Shown here piece by piece: positions 1 to 7,892 of a stretch of DNA of 64,000 nt. Source of the DNA: JBHIYN01 sp041984235 (lineage in GTDB: Bacteria > Pseudomonadota > Gammaproteobacteria > Ga0077536); contig JBHIYN010000012.1 in the NCBI GenBank assembly GCA_041984235.1, positions 1 through 64,000 of the forward strand. The letters run 5' to 3'. The translations under genes were made by a program, and so were the position numbers. The notes beneath the pieces are model-generated. The model searched no databases, was not told the DNA's origin, and saw nothing but the letters and a program-made list of their open reading frames with translations. Positions within the stretch are counted from its first letter, which is position 1. Each line of letters starts with the position of its first letter.

Positions 1-115
1 TCAAGACCGGACAATTGAAGCGCGCGCAGGATTGATCGCCCGTCCGCGTTGCGGCCGGTCGTTCGCCCTCGCTGGCGCTCGGTCGTGAACCTTGTTTACG
101 GTTCCAGACCCCGGC

Positions 116-200
116 GACCACTTCATTCGGAAACAAGAAAAATCCCGCGCTCGCTCTCGGTGAGAGCGCACGATTTTTATTGTTTCCGAATGAAGTGGTC
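116..200. repeat. 21-bp perfect inverted repeat around a terminator
   Basis: The 21 bases at 116-136 are the exact reverse complement of 180-200. The right arm includes the 3' end of tRNA-Pro, with its CCA tail at 196-198. The left arm therefore carries an inverted copy of the tRNA tail. Between the arms lies a smaller hairpin with T/A tracts. The origin of the duplicated tail is unknown; it could be a remnant of inversion or of a mobile element. Confidence 0.8.
138..178 (-). terminator. Probable terminator downstream of tRNA-Pro
   Basis: A 7-bp stem (CGCTCTC at 152-158, GAGAGCG at 162-168, loop GGT) is flanked by AAAAAT at 138-143 and ATTTTT at 173-178. It can therefore act in either direction. 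On the minus strand it lies just after tRNA-Pro. It sits inside the larger inverted repeat. Confidence 0.6.
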
Positions 201-272
201 GGGGTGACAGGATTTGAACCTACGACCCCTGCCTCCCGAAGGCAGTGCTCTACCAGGCTGAGCTACACCCCG
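196..272 (-). tRNA. tRNA-Pro (anticodon CGG)
   Basis: This is a 77-nt cloverleaf on the minus strand. The acceptor CGGGGTG pairs with CACCCCG, followed by discriminator A and an encoded CCA. The anticodon stem is CTGCC/GGCAG with loop TTCGGGA, giving anticodon CGG, which reads CCG codons. The T-loop GTTCAAATC is canonical. It starts 13 nt after the ispB stop codon on the same strand, so the two may be co-transcribed. A terminator follows within about 20 nt. Confidence 0.96.
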
Positions 273-285
273 ACTGCGAGAATGG

Positions 286-1275
286 TCAGAAGCTTCTCTG
301 AACGGAGAATTCGACCAGCGCTTCGAGTGCCGAGCGGAAGGGGGATTTCGGGATGTCCACCAGTGCGGCGAGAGCCTTGTCGGCCTCGGCCTGAGCGCGG
401 GCGAAAGTGTAAGTGATGGCCCCGGTCGATTCAATCGCCGCCATGATCTCGTCGATGCGCTCCAGTCCGGCGCTCTCGATGGCGGCGCGGATGATGGCGG
501 CCTGGGCCGCGTTGCCGTGCCACATGGCGTAGAGCAGCGGAAGGGTGGGCTTGCCCTCGGCGAGGTCGTCGCCGACGTTCTTGCCCATCTCCTCGGGCGA
601 GGAGTGGTAGTCGAGGGCGTCGTCGACGAGCTGGAAGGCGGTACCGATGTGGCGGCCGTAGGCGCCCATGGCGTTCTCGAAGGCGCCGCCGCGTCCGGCG
701 ACCACCGCGCCCAGGGTGGCGGCGGCTTCGAACAGCTTGGCCGTCTTGTTGTGGATGGTCTGCAGGTAGCGTTCCTCGGTGGTCTCGGGGTCGCGGCAGT
801 TGGCGAGCTGCATGACCTCGCCCTCGGCGATGACGTTGGTGGCGTCGGCGAGGATCTCGAGTACGCGGATGTTCTCCAGGTCGACCATCATCTGGAACGC
901 GCGCGAGTAGAGGAAGTCGCCGACCAGCACGCTGGCCTCGTTGCCCCACACCAGGTTGGCGGTCTCGCGGCCGCGGCGCAGCTTGGAGGCGTCGACGACG
1001 TCGTCGTGGAGCAGAGTGGCGGTATGAATGAGCTCGAGGATGACGGCCACGTCGACGTGGCGGTTGCCCTGGTAGCCGGCGGCGCGTGCGGACAGCAGCA
1101 CCAGCAGCGGGCGCAGGCGCTTGCCGCCACCGGCGATGATGTAGTGGCTGAGCTGGTTGATCAGGACCACGTCGGAGTACAGCCGGGCGCGGATCATCTG
1201 GTCGACGGCGGCAGCGTCGTCGGCCACCAGCGCGCGCAGCGCGTCGATATCGGGCCTGATGCGGGTCTGGTCCAC
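286..1275 (-). CDS. ispB: Octaprenyl diphosphate synthase
   Basis: This is a trans-type polyprenyl synthetase of 329 residues, typical for the family. It elongates farnesyl diphosphate with isopentenyl diphosphate to make the quinone side chain in the cytoplasm. The first Asp-rich motif, DDVVD, is at residues 91-95, followed by an RRG segment. The second, DDALD, is at 218-222. GGGKRLRP near residue 49 is the substrate-binding loop. The start is GTG with GGA upstream. It is divergent from rplU-rpmA, the classic gammaproteobacterial arrangement that supports ispB over other prenyl synthases. Chain length (C40 or another) cannot be read from the sequence. Confidence 0.93.
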   Translation of the reverse strand: MDQTRIRPDIDALRALVADDAAAVDQMIRARLYSDVVLINQLSHYIIAGGGKRLRPLLVLLSARAAGYQGNRHVDVAVILELIHTATLLHDDVVDASKLRRGRETANLVWGNEASVLVGDFLYSRAFQMMVDLENIRVLEILADATNVIAEGEVMQLANCRDPETTEERYLQTIHNKTAKLFEAAATLGAVVAGRGGAFENAMGAYGRHIGTAFQLVDDALDYHSSPEEMGKNVGDDLAEGKPTLPLLYAMWHGNAAQAAIIRAAIESAGLERIDEIMAAIESTGAITYTFARAQAEADKALAALVDIPKSPFRSALEALVEFSVQRSF

Positions 1276-1358
1276 GGTGTTCCGGGGGTGTCCGGTCGGG
1301 GGTGAGCACGGGATCTTGCCAAGAGCGGCCCCGAAATGCCATCCTGTCGGGCTTCCTG

Positions 1359-1387
1359 TTGTTTCGCGCGGGCCATTTCCGTAGAAT
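1359..1387 (+). promoter_or_regulatory. Sigma70-type promoter of rplU-rpmA
   Basis: A -35 TTGTTT (1359-1364) and -10 TAGAAT (1382-1387) are separated by 17 bp. They lie about 60 nt upstream of the rplU start, in the divergent gap with ispB. The -10 matches 5 of 6 consensus bases. This is read by eye, not measured. Confidence 0.5.
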
Positions 1388-1451
1388 CCCGCGCTCGTTC
1401 AGGGCCGCCGGAAATCCCATCTGCCGCGCCCGCTCATGCAAGGTTCATACG

Positions 1452-1766
1452 ATGCACGCAGTGATCAAGACCGGCGGCAAGCAGTACCGCGTCAGCGCCG
1501 GCGACAAGCTCAACGTGGAGACCCTGGCCGGCGAGCCGGGCAGCGAGATCGCCTTCGACCAGGTGCTGATGATCGCCGATGGTGAGGACGTCGCGGTCGG
1601 CCAGCCCTTCATCGACGGCGCGCGCGTCACCGCCCGGGTCGTCGAGCACGGCCGCGGCGAGAAAATCCGCATCATCAAGTTCAAGCGGCGCAAGCATTAC
1701 CGGCGCCGCATTGGCCACCGCCAGAACTACACCCGGGTCGAGATCACCGGCGTCCAGAGAGGCTGA
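1452..1766 (+). CDS. rplU: 50S ribosomal protein L21
   Basis: L21 has 104 residues, the normal length. It is a large-subunit protein that contacts 23S rRNA and L20. The N-terminus MHAVIKTGGKQYRV and the basic RRKHYRRRIGHRQNYT segment near the C-terminus are family hallmarks. The ATG at 1452 was chosen because a longer in-frame reading from 1302 adds 50 non-conserved residues and crosses the promoter. rpmA follows after 4 nt, forming the usual rplU-rpmA(-obgE) operon. Confidence 0.97.
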   Translation: MHAVIKTGGKQYRVSAGDKLNVETLAGEPGSEIAFDQVLMIADGEDVAVGQPFIDGARVTARVVEHGRGEKIRIIKFKRRKHYRRRIGHRQNYTRVEITGVQRG

Positions 1767-1770
1767 CACC

Positions 1771-2031
1771 ATGGCACACAAGAAAGCAGGCGGCAGTACC
1801 CGCAATGGCCGCGATTCGGAATCGAAACGGCTTGGCGTGAAGCGTTTTGGCGGCGAAACGGTGCGTGCCGGCAACATCATCGTGCGTCAGCGCGGCACCC
1901 ACTTCCATGCCGGTCCCAACGTCGGCCTGGGCCGCGACCACACACTGTTCGCTCTGACCGACGGCGAGGTCCGCTTCGAGCGCAAGGGGCCGAAGAGCCG
2001 GCGCCTGGTGAGCATCGTCGCCGGGCAGTAG
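1771..2031 (+). CDS. rpmA: 50S ribosomal protein L27
   Basis: L27 has 86 residues and sits near the peptidyl-transferase centre. The N-terminus MAHKKAGGSTRNGRDSESKR is the standard form, without the cleavable N-terminal extension seen in Firmicutes. GTHFHAGPNVGLGRDHTLFA is the conserved core. The start is ATG at 1771, 4 nt after the rplU stop. A rho-independent terminator follows at 2055-2080, before obgE. Confidence 0.98.
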   Translation: MAHKKAGGSTRNGRDSESKRLGVKRFGGETVRAGNIIVRQRGTHFHAGPNVGLGRDHTLFALTDGEVRFERKGPKSRRLVSIVAGQ

Positions 2032-2054
2032 CCGCACCGGCCAGGACGCTCACG

Positions 2055-2080
2055 AAACCCCGTCGCTGACGGGGTTTTTT
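2055..2080 (+). terminator. Rho-independent terminator after rpmA
   Basis: AAACCCCGTC (2055-2064) pairs with GACGGGGTTT (2068-2077) across a 3-nt GCT loop and runs into a T tract ending at 2080. It sits 24 nt after the rpmA stop and 43 nt before obgE. obgE may therefore be reached by readthrough or have its own start site. Confidence 0.88.
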
Positions 2081-2122
2081 GTGCGCGACGCCGGCCGGCC
2101 GCGAAGCGGCGGGTAGGGCAGC

Positions 2123-3160
2123 ATGAAATTCGTAGACGAGGCCACGATCACGGTCGAAGCCGGCAAGGGCGGCGATGGCTGCCTGAGCTTCCGCCGCGAG
2201 AAGTACATTCCGCGCGGTGGCCCGGATGGCGGTGACGGCGGCGACGGCGGCAGCGTGTGGCTGGAGGTCGATACCGGCCTCAACACGCTGGTCGATTTCC
2301 GCTTCAAGCGACGCTTCCGCGCCGGCAACGGGCAACCGGGCGCCGGCCGCGAGCGCATCGGCAAGAGCGCCGAGGACCTGGTGGTGCGCGTCCCGCTGGG
2401 CACGCTGGTCTACGACGCCGGCAGCGACGAGCTGATCGGCGACCTGGTCAGCGACGGCGCACGCCTGCTGGTCGCGCGCGGCGGCCACCACGGCCTCGGC
2501 AACACGCGTTTCAAGTCGAGCATCAACCGCGCGCCGCGCCGCACCACGCCGGGCAGCCCGGGCGAGGTGCGCGAGCTGCGCCTGGAGCTCAAGCTGCTCG
2601 CCGACGTCGGCCTGCTGGGCCTGCCCAACGCCGGCAAGTCGACCCTGATCCGCGCGGTGTCCGCGGCGCGGCCCAAGGTCGCGGACTACCCGTTCACGAC
2701 GCTGGTGCCGAACCTCGGGGTGGTGCGCCTGGGCACCGAGCAGAGCTTCGTCATCGCCGACATTCCCGGCATCATCGAGGGGGCCGCGGCGGGCGCCGGC
2801 CTCGGCCTGCGCTTCCTCAAGCACCTCGAACGCACCCGCTTGCTGCTGCACCTGGTCGACGTCTCGGGGCTGGACCCGGACCGTGACCCGGTCAGCGATT
2901 TCAGGACGATTGCCGGCGAGCTCGCCGCGCACGACGACGCGCTGGCCTCGCGGCCGCGCTGGGTGGTGCTGAACAAGACCGACCTAGTCGACGCCGCTGG
3001 CGCCGACGCGGTCGCCGCGGCGCTCGCCGCGGCCGGCTGGGACGGCCCCGTGTTCCGCGTCTCGGCCGCCACCGGTGCAGGCTGCGAGGCGCTCATGCAG
3101 GCGATCGGCAACTGGCTGACCGAGCAACGGCGGGAAGATGAAACAGCACCCGCATCCTGA
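2123..3160 (+). CDS. obgE: Obg-family GTPase
   Basis: This 345-residue GTPase acts in 50S ribosome maturation and stress control. The glycine-rich Obg fold spans roughly residues 1-158, including GGDGGDGG. The G domain follows, with G1 GLPNAGKS near 166, G3 DIPG, G4 NKTD and G5 SAATG. The short C-terminal tail ends in acidic and polar residues. The start is ATG with AGGG upstream. Its end overlaps the proB start by 23 nt, so the two are probably translationally coupled. Confidence 0.96.
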   Translation: MKFVDEATITVEAGKGGDGCLSFRREKYIPRGGPDGGDGGDGGSVWLEVDTGLNTLVDFRFKRRFRAGNGQPGAGRERIGKSAEDLVVRVPLGTLVYDAGSDELIGDLVSDGARLLVARGGHHGLGNTRFKSSINRAPRRTTPGSPGEVRELRLELKLLADVGLLGLPNAGKSTLIRAVSAARPKVADYPFTTLVPNLGVVRLGTEQSFVIADIPGIIEGAAAGAGLGLRFLKHLERTRLLLHLVDVSGLDPDRDPVSDFRTIAGELAAHDDALASRPRWVVLNKTDLVDAAGADAVAAALAAAGWDGPVFRVSAATGAGCEALMQAIGNWLTEQRREDETAPAS

Positions 3161-4289
3161 GGCGCTGCGTGCGGAGCTCGGCCGCAGCCGCCGCTGGGTG
3201 GTCAAGATCGGCAGTGCGCTGACCACCAACGCCGGCGTCGGCCTCAACCTGCCGGCAATCGAGGGCTGGGTGAGGCAACTGGTCGAGCTGGCGCGCGCCG
3301 GCCACCAGATCGTCATCGTCGCCTCCGGCTCGGTCGCCGAGGGCGCCGCGCGCCTCGGCTGGCGCACCCGCCCGCACGCCCTGAACCAGCTGCAGGCGGC
3401 GGCCGCGATCGGCCAGCTCGGACTCATGCGCGGCTGGGACCAGGCCTGCGAGACTTACGGCTCGCGTGCGGCGCAGGTGCTGCTTACGCACGAGGATCTC
3501 GCCGATCGCCAGCGCTACCTCAACGCCCGCACCACGCTGTGGACGCTGCTCGAGCTCGGCGTGTTCCCGGTCGTGAACGAGAACGACACCGTCGCCACCG
3601 CCGAGATCAGCCTCGGCGACAACGACACCCTGGCCGGGCTGGTGAGCAATCTCATCGAGGCCGACCTGCTGGTCATCCTGACCGACCAGGACGGCCTCAT
3701 GAGCGCCGATCCGCGCCACCACCCCGAGGCCACGCTGATCGACTACGCCGAGGTCGATGACGCCGCGCTGGAGGCGATCGCTGGCGACGGCGGCGCCTGG
3801 GGCCGCGGTGGCATGCGTACCAAGCTGCGTGCGGCGCGCCTGGCGGCCCGTTCCGGCACCTCCACCATCATCGCCGGCGGCCGTCGCGCCGACGTCCTGC
3901 GCGACATCGCCGGCGGCCGCTCGACCGGCACACTGCTGCACTCGACGCGCGAGAAGGTCGCCGCGCGCAAGCAGTGGCTGGGCGCCTCGATGCGTGCGCG
4001 TGGTCGCCTGCGCCTGGATGCCGGTGCCTGCGCCGCGCTCGCGCGGCAGGGCAAGAGCCTGCTCGCGGTCGGCGTGCGCGAGGTCACGGGCGAGTTCTCG
4101 CGCGGCGAGCTGGTGGTGCTGGAGGATCCGCAGGGGCGGGAGATCGGGCGCGGGCTGGTCAACTACGCGGCCGCCGAATGTCGCCGCATTGCCGGTCTGC
4201 CCTCGCGCGACATCGAGCGTGAGCTCGGTTTCGTGCGCGAGCCCGAGTTGATCCACCGCGACAACCTGCTGGTCGAAGCGCTGCCCTGA
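3138..4289 (+). CDS. proB: Glutamate 5-kinase
   Basis: This enzyme phosphorylates glutamate to gamma-glutamyl phosphate, the first step of proline synthesis. It has 383 residues. The amino-acid kinase domain spans about 15-265, with VVKIGSAL at the N-terminal ATP site, NENDTVA and the conserved GGMRTKLRAA. A C-terminal PUA domain covers about 285-370. The start ATG lies inside the obgE 3' end, following the conserved obgE-proB order. proA is not adjacent here. Confidence 0.95.
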   Translation: MKQHPHPEALRAELGRSRRWVVKIGSALTTNAGVGLNLPAIEGWVRQLVELARAGHQIVIVASGSVAEGAARLGWRTRPHALNQLQAAAAIGQLGLMRGWDQACETYGSRAAQVLLTHEDLADRQRYLNARTTLWTLLELGVFPVVNENDTVATAEISLGDNDTLAGLVSNLIEADLLVILTDQDGLMSADPRHHPEATLIDYAEVDDAALEAIAGDGGAWGRGGMRTKLRAARLAARSGTSTIIAGGRRADVLRDIAGGRSTGTLLHSTREKVAARKQWLGASMRARGRLRLDAGACAALARQGKSLLAVGVREVTGEFSRGELVVLEDPQGREIGRGLVNYAAAECRRIAGLPSRDIERELGFVREPELIHRDNLLVEALP

Positions 4290-4304
4290 GGCCGCGCAGG
4301 CAGC

Positions 4305-4328
4305 AAAAAGCCGGCACGGGGCCGGCTT
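4305..4328 (-). terminator. Terminator of rpsT
   Basis: On the minus strand AAGCCGGC and GCCGGCTT form an 8-bp stem (arms 4308-4315 and 4321-4328) followed by a TTTTT run (4309-4305). It lies between the convergent proB and rpsT and works best for rpsT. In the plus direction it lacks a T tract. Confidence 0.75.
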
Positions 4329-4393
4329 GGTGCTGCGCCAGGGGCGGCGTTCGCCGCCTGGCCGGGGCCGCCGCGGGCGGCCCGCGAAACGCG

Positions 4394-4657
4394 TCAGGCC
4401 ATCGCCTTGATGCGCGCCGACAGTCGCGACTTGTGCCGCGCGGCCTTGTTGCGGTGAATGATGGCCTGCCCGGCCATGCGGTCGATGACCGGCACGGCGT
4501 TCTTGTAGGCGCTCTCGGCGGCGGCCTTGTCACCGCTGTCGATGGCCTTGATCACCTGCTTGATGCGGGTTCTGAGCAGCGAGCGCCGGCTCGCGTTGTG
4601 CTTGCGCCGCGTCTCGGACTGACGCGCGCGTTTTCGTGCCTGGGCCGAATTTGCCAA
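4394..4657 (-). CDS. rpsT: 30S ribosomal protein S20
   Basis: S20 has 87 residues and is a small-subunit primary binder of 16S rRNA. The conserved sequence ANSAQARKRARQSE follows directly after a TTG codon at 4657-4655. GGAG lies 8 nt upstream of that codon. No ATG gives the family N-terminus; an upstream reading from 4717 adds 20 unrelated residues and overlaps the promoter. A UUG start for rpsT is known in Escherichia coli, so this is a conserved trait. The gene is divergent from murJ, as in other gammaproteobacteria. Confidence 0.95.
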   Translation of the reverse strand: MANSAQARKRARQSETRRKHNASRRSLLRTRIKQVIKAIDSGDKAAAESAYKNAVPVIDRMAGQAIIHRNKAARHKSRLSARIKAMA

Positions 4658-4695
4658 TGGGCTGACTCCGGGGTTTTTCGTGCGAAAGGCGCGCG

Positions 4696-4724
4696 AATAT
4701 GCGGTTTTGCGCCGCAATTGTCAA
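4696..4724 (-). promoter_or_regulatory. Sigma70-type promoter of rpsT
   Basis: On the minus strand a perfect -35 TTGACA (4724-4719) is followed after 17 bp by CATATT (4701-4696). It sits about 40 nt upstream of the TTG start. Confidence 0.7.
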
Positions 4725-4758
4725 TCCCGGCACACCCCGGGCCGGGCGCCCGTCGGCG

Positions 4759-4764
4759 TATAAT
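4759..4764 (+). promoter_or_regulatory. -10 element of murJ
   Basis: A consensus TATAAT preceded by CG. It lies about 46 nt before the CTG proposed as the murJ start. No convincing -35 is seen at 16-18 bp. The same CGTATAAT core recurs before ribF and ispH. Confidence 0.6.
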
Positions 4765-4809
4765 CGCCGGCGCCGGCCCGGTACGCGGCCCGCTGCGGGG
4801 AAGCCTACG

Positions 4810-6357
4810 CTGACAGACAAACTCCTGCGCTCGACCTCCGTCGTCAGCCAGATGACGCTCATCTCGCGGATCCTGGGCTTCGTCCGCGACGTGGTCATCG
4901 CGCGCGCCTTCGGCGCAACCCTGGCCGCCGACGCGTTCTTCGTCGCCTTCAAGATCCCCAACCTGTTCCGGCGCCTGTTCGCGGAGGGCGCGTTCGCCCA
5001 GGCCTTCGTGCCCGTGCTCGCCGAGCACCGCGAGCGCGACGGCGACGCGGCGGTGGGCGACCTGGTGGGTGCGGTATGCGGCACGCTGGCCGTGGTGCTG
5101 CTGGCGGTCGTCGCCGCCGGCGTGATCGGCGCACCGCTGCTGATCATGGCCTTCGCGCCCGGCTTCATCGACGATGCCGACAAGCTCGCACTCGCCACCA
5201 GCCTGCTGCGCCTGACCTTCCCTTATCTCGGCTTCATCTCGCTCACCGCGCTCGCTGCCGGCGTGCTCAACACTTATGGCCGCTTCGCCGTGCCGGCCTT
5301 CTCGCCGGTGCTCCTGAACGTCGCCCTGATCGGCGCCGCGCTGCTGCTGGCGCCGCATCTCGGGGAGCCGGTGATGGCGCTCGCGATCGGGGTGCTCGCC
5401 GGCGGGATGGCCCAGCTCGCGCTGCAGTTCGCGGCGCTCGCCCCGCTCGGTTTCCGCCTGCGCCCGGTGATCGCCTTCGGTCACGCCGGCGTGCGCCAGA
5501 TCCTGCGCCTGATGGGGCCGGCGATCTTCGGCGTCTCGGTCGCGCAGATCAATCTCATGCTCGATACCGTGATCGCCTCGTTCCTGGAAACCGGCAGCAT
5601 CTCGTGGCTGTACTACTCCGATCGCCTGGTCGAGTTTCCGCTCGGGGTGTTCGGCATTGCGCTCGCGACCGTGATCCTGCCAACGCTCTCCAGCCGCCAC
5701 AGCGAGGGCAGCCGCGAGGCCTTCTCCGATACCCTGGACTGGGGCCTGCGCTGGGTGTTCCTGATCGGCGTGCCGGCGGCCTGCGCGCTGGCGGTGCTGG
5801 CCGGCCCGCTGCTGGCCACGCTGTTCGGTTACGGCGCGCTGGAGGAGCGCGACGTGCACATGGCCGCACGCAGTCTCGTCGCCTATTCGGGCGGGCTGAT
5901 GGGCTTCATCCTGATCAAGGTGCTCGCGCCCGGCTACTTCGCGCGCCAGGACACGCGCACGCCGGTGCGCATCGGCATCATCGCCATGTGCGCGAACATG
6001 GTCATGAACCTGGTACTGGTGTTTCCGCTCGCGCACGCGGGGCTGGCGCTGGCGACGACCCTGTCGGCGTGGGTCAACGCCGCCTTGTTGTGGCACGGGC
6101 TGCGCCGGGACGGCGTCTACGATGCCGCGGCCGGCTGGCCGGCCTACCTGCTGCGGGTGGTCATCGCGGCCGCGGTCATGAGTGCGGTGCTGGCCTGGTG
6201 GCTGGCACCGCCCGCCGCCTGGCACGCGTGGTCGGCAACGCTGCGCGCGGCGCACCTCGCGGCCGCGGTGGCGCTGGGCACGGTGACTTATTTCGCCGTG
6301 CTGTGGCTGGCCGGTGTCAGGCCGCGCGATATGTCCATGCCGCGCCGCAGCGTATAA
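4810..6357 (+). CDS. murJ: Lipid II flippase MurJ
   Basis: This MATE-like/MviN inner-membrane protein has about 14 hydrophobic segments. It moves lipid II across the cytoplasmic membrane for peptidoglycan synthesis. The conserved N-terminal block SQMTLISRILGFVRDVVIA sits close to the start. From CTG at 4810 the protein is 515 residues, the normal size. GGGGA lies upstream of that codon. An ATG at 4699 is upstream of the -10 element and inside the rpsT promoter, so it is unlikely. The next in-frame ATG (4852) would remove conserved residues and has no SD. The start is therefore inferred to be CTG, which is unusual. Confidence 0.9.
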   Translation: MTDKLLRSTSVVSQMTLISRILGFVRDVVIARAFGATLAADAFFVAFKIPNLFRRLFAEGAFAQAFVPVLAEHRERDGDAAVGDLVGAVCGTLAVVLLAVVAAGVIGAPLLIMAFAPGFIDDADKLALATSLLRLTFPYLGFISLTALAAGVLNTYGRFAVPAFSPVLLNVALIGAALLLAPHLGEPVMALAIGVLAGGMAQLALQFAALAPLGFRLRPVIAFGHAGVRQILRLMGPAIFGVSVAQINLMLDTVIASFLETGSISWLYYSDRLVEFPLGVFGIALATVILPTLSSRHSEGSREAFSDTLDWGLRWVFLIGVPAACALAVLAGPLLATLFGYGALEERDVHMAARSLVAYSGGLMGFILIKVLAPGYFARQDTRTPVRIGIIAMCANMVMNLVLVFPLAHAGLALATTLSAWVNAALLWHGLRRDGVYDAAAGWPAYLLRVVIAAAVMSAVLAWWLAPPAAWHAWSATLRAAHLAAAVALGTVTYFAVLWLAGVRPRDMSMPRRSV

Positions 6358-6358
6358 T
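6353..6358 (+). promoter_or_regulatory. -10 element of ribF overlapping the murJ stop codon
   Basis: TATAAT at 6353-6358 contains the murJ stop codon TAA (6355-6357). It is preceded by CG, as upstream of murJ and ispH. ribF starts 38 nt later. Confidence 0.55.
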
Positions 6359-6396
6359 GCGGCGCTGCGGCATCCGGTGTCGCCACGCTTTCCCCC

Positions 6397-7338
6397 ATGC
6401 AGCTCATCCGCGGAATTCACAACATCAGCGCCGCCCATCATGGCTGTGTCGCCACGATTGGTAATTTCGATGGCGTACATCTCGGGCACGGCGAGATCAT
6501 CAAGCGGCTCAAGCGCCAGGCGCGTGAGCACGGCCTGCCCAGCGTGGTGGTGCTGTTCGAACCGCAGCCGGCGGAATTCTTCGCGCCCGAGCGCGCGCCG
6601 GCGCGCCTGACCCGCTTTCGCGAGAAGTTCCGTCTGGTCGAGCGCCACGGCGTCGACCGCCTGCTGGTGCTGCGTTTCTCGCGCGAGCTGGCAGCGCTGT
6701 CGCCGCAGCAGTTCGTCGAACAGATCCTGGTCGGCAAGCTCGGTATCAAGGCCCTCATCATCGGCGACGACTTCCGCTTCGGCAGCGGGCGCGGTGGCGA
6801 CTTCAAGATCCTGCAGGGCCTCGCGCAGCGTCACGGCTTCTCGATGGAACAGACACCGCCGTTCCTGTTCATCGGCAAGCGCATTTCCAGCACCTACATC
6901 CGCTACCTGCTGCGGCATGGCTACATGGGTGAGGCAGAGCGTATGCTCGGCCATCCCTACTGCATCGAGGGGCGCGTGGTGCATGGCCACCAGCAGGGCC
7001 GGGAATGGGGTTTTCCTACCGCCAACATCGACTTGCACCGATTGCTGAGCCCGGTGTCCGGGATCTTCGCAGTGCGCGTTCACGGCCTCGGTCCGCGGCC
7101 GCGGCGCGGCGTGGCCTATGCCGGCTCGCGGCCGATCATCGACGACCCGCGCTACGTGCTGGAGGTGCACCTGTTCGATTACGACGAGGACTGTTACGGG
7201 CGCTACATCAGCGTGCAGTTCTGCGACAAGATTCGTGAGGACATCGCCTTCGACTCCTTCGAGGTCATGGCCGAGCAGATCCGGCGCGACTGCGAGGTCG
7301 CGCGCGAGAAGCTGTCGTTCACCTATGGCGACGGTTAG
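6397..7338 (+). CDS. ribF: Bifunctional riboflavin kinase/FMN adenylyltransferase
   Basis: This 313-residue cytoplasmic enzyme makes FMN and then FAD from riboflavin. The N-terminal nucleotidyltransferase (about 14-180) has TIGNFDGVHLGH and the ISSTYIR segment. The C-terminal flavokinase domain has GFPTANI near residue 207. The start is ATG at 6397 with little SD. It lies downstream of murJ as expected. The next gene is lspA, not ileS, and overlaps the ribF end by 14 nt. Confidence 0.95.
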   Translation: MQLIRGIHNISAAHHGCVATIGNFDGVHLGHGEIIKRLKRQAREHGLPSVVVLFEPQPAEFFAPERAPARLTRFREKFRLVERHGVDRLLVLRFSRELAALSPQQFVEQILVGKLGIKALIIGDDFRFGSGRGGDFKILQGLAQRHGFSMEQTPPFLFIGKRISSTYIRYLLRHGYMGEAERMLGHPYCIEGRVVHGHQQGREWGFPTANIDLHRLLSPVSGIFAVRVHGLGPRPRRGVAYAGSRPIIDDPRYVLEVHLFDYDEDCYGRYISVQFCDKIREDIAFDSFEVMAEQIRRDCEVAREKLSFTYGDG

Positions 7339-7834
7339 CCTGCGCGCCTGGCTGGGCCTGGCGCTGGTGGTCGTGGTGCTCGACCAGGCGACCAAGCTCG
7401 CCGCCGCCGCCTGGCTCGAGTACGGCGTACCACTGGCGGTGCTGCCCGGTTTCAACCTGACCCTGCTGCACAACACCGGCGCCGCGTTCAGCCTGTTTCA
7501 CGACCAGTCCGGCTGGCAGCGCTGGTTTTTTGCCGGCATCGCGCTGATTGTCGGCATCGTGGTGGTGCTGTGGCTGAACCGTCTGGACCGCCGCGAGCGC
7601 TGGGCGCCGTTCGCGCTGGCGCTCATTCTGGGCGGCGCCGCGGGGAACCTGATCGATCGCTTGTATCTTGGTTATGTAATTGATTTTATTCAGATTTACT
7701 ACGACCGCTGGGCATGGCCGGCGTTCAACGTCGCGGACTCGGCGATCAGTGTGGGTGCGGTCATGCTGATCCTGCGCGGTCCCGGCGCGCGTCTCGGCGG
7801 CCACGACGATGCGGCGCGGGATTCGGCGCGCTGA
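7325..7834 (+). CDS. lspA: Lipoprotein signal peptidase
   Basis: LspA has 169 residues and four membrane helices. It cleaves signal peptides of diacylated prolipoproteins in the inner membrane. The catalytic aspartates are in NLIDR and FNVADSAI. LLHNTGAAFS is the conserved periplasmic motif. The start ATG at 7325 lies inside the ribF 3' end (14-nt overlap), implying coupled translation. A longer reading through ribF carries no family residues and was rejected. ileS, normally between ribF and lspA, is missing. Confidence 0.95.
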   Translation: MATVSLRAWLGLALVVVVLDQATKLAAAAWLEYGVPLAVLPGFNLTLLHNTGAAFSLFHDQSGWQRWFFAGIALIVGIVVVLWLNRLDRRERWAPFALALILGGAAGNLIDRLYLGYVIDFIQIYYDRWAWPAFNVADSAISVGAVMLILRGPGARLGGHDDAARDSAR

Positions 7835-7846
7835 TGCGGCGCAACG

Positions 7847-7852
7847 TATAAT
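7847..7852 (+). promoter_or_regulatory. -10 element of ispH
   Basis: TATAAT preceded by ACG, 13 nt after the lspA stop and about 40 nt before the ispH start. No strong -35 is visible. fkpB is absent from its usual place here. Confidence 0.5.
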
Positions 7853-7892
7853 TACCCGTCAACCTACAGCCAACGGAATCCCCAGCAACGAC

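Noticed and set aside
60..120. Possible tRNA remnant ending in CCA at 118-120
   Set aside because: TTCCAGAC resembles a T-loop, but the T-stem and acceptor do not pair and no anticodon arm is present upstream.
4552..7476. 974-residue minus-strand frame across murJ and ribF
   Set aside because: It is antisense to confirmed genes, low complexity with His/Gln/Arg repeats, and has no recognisable domain.
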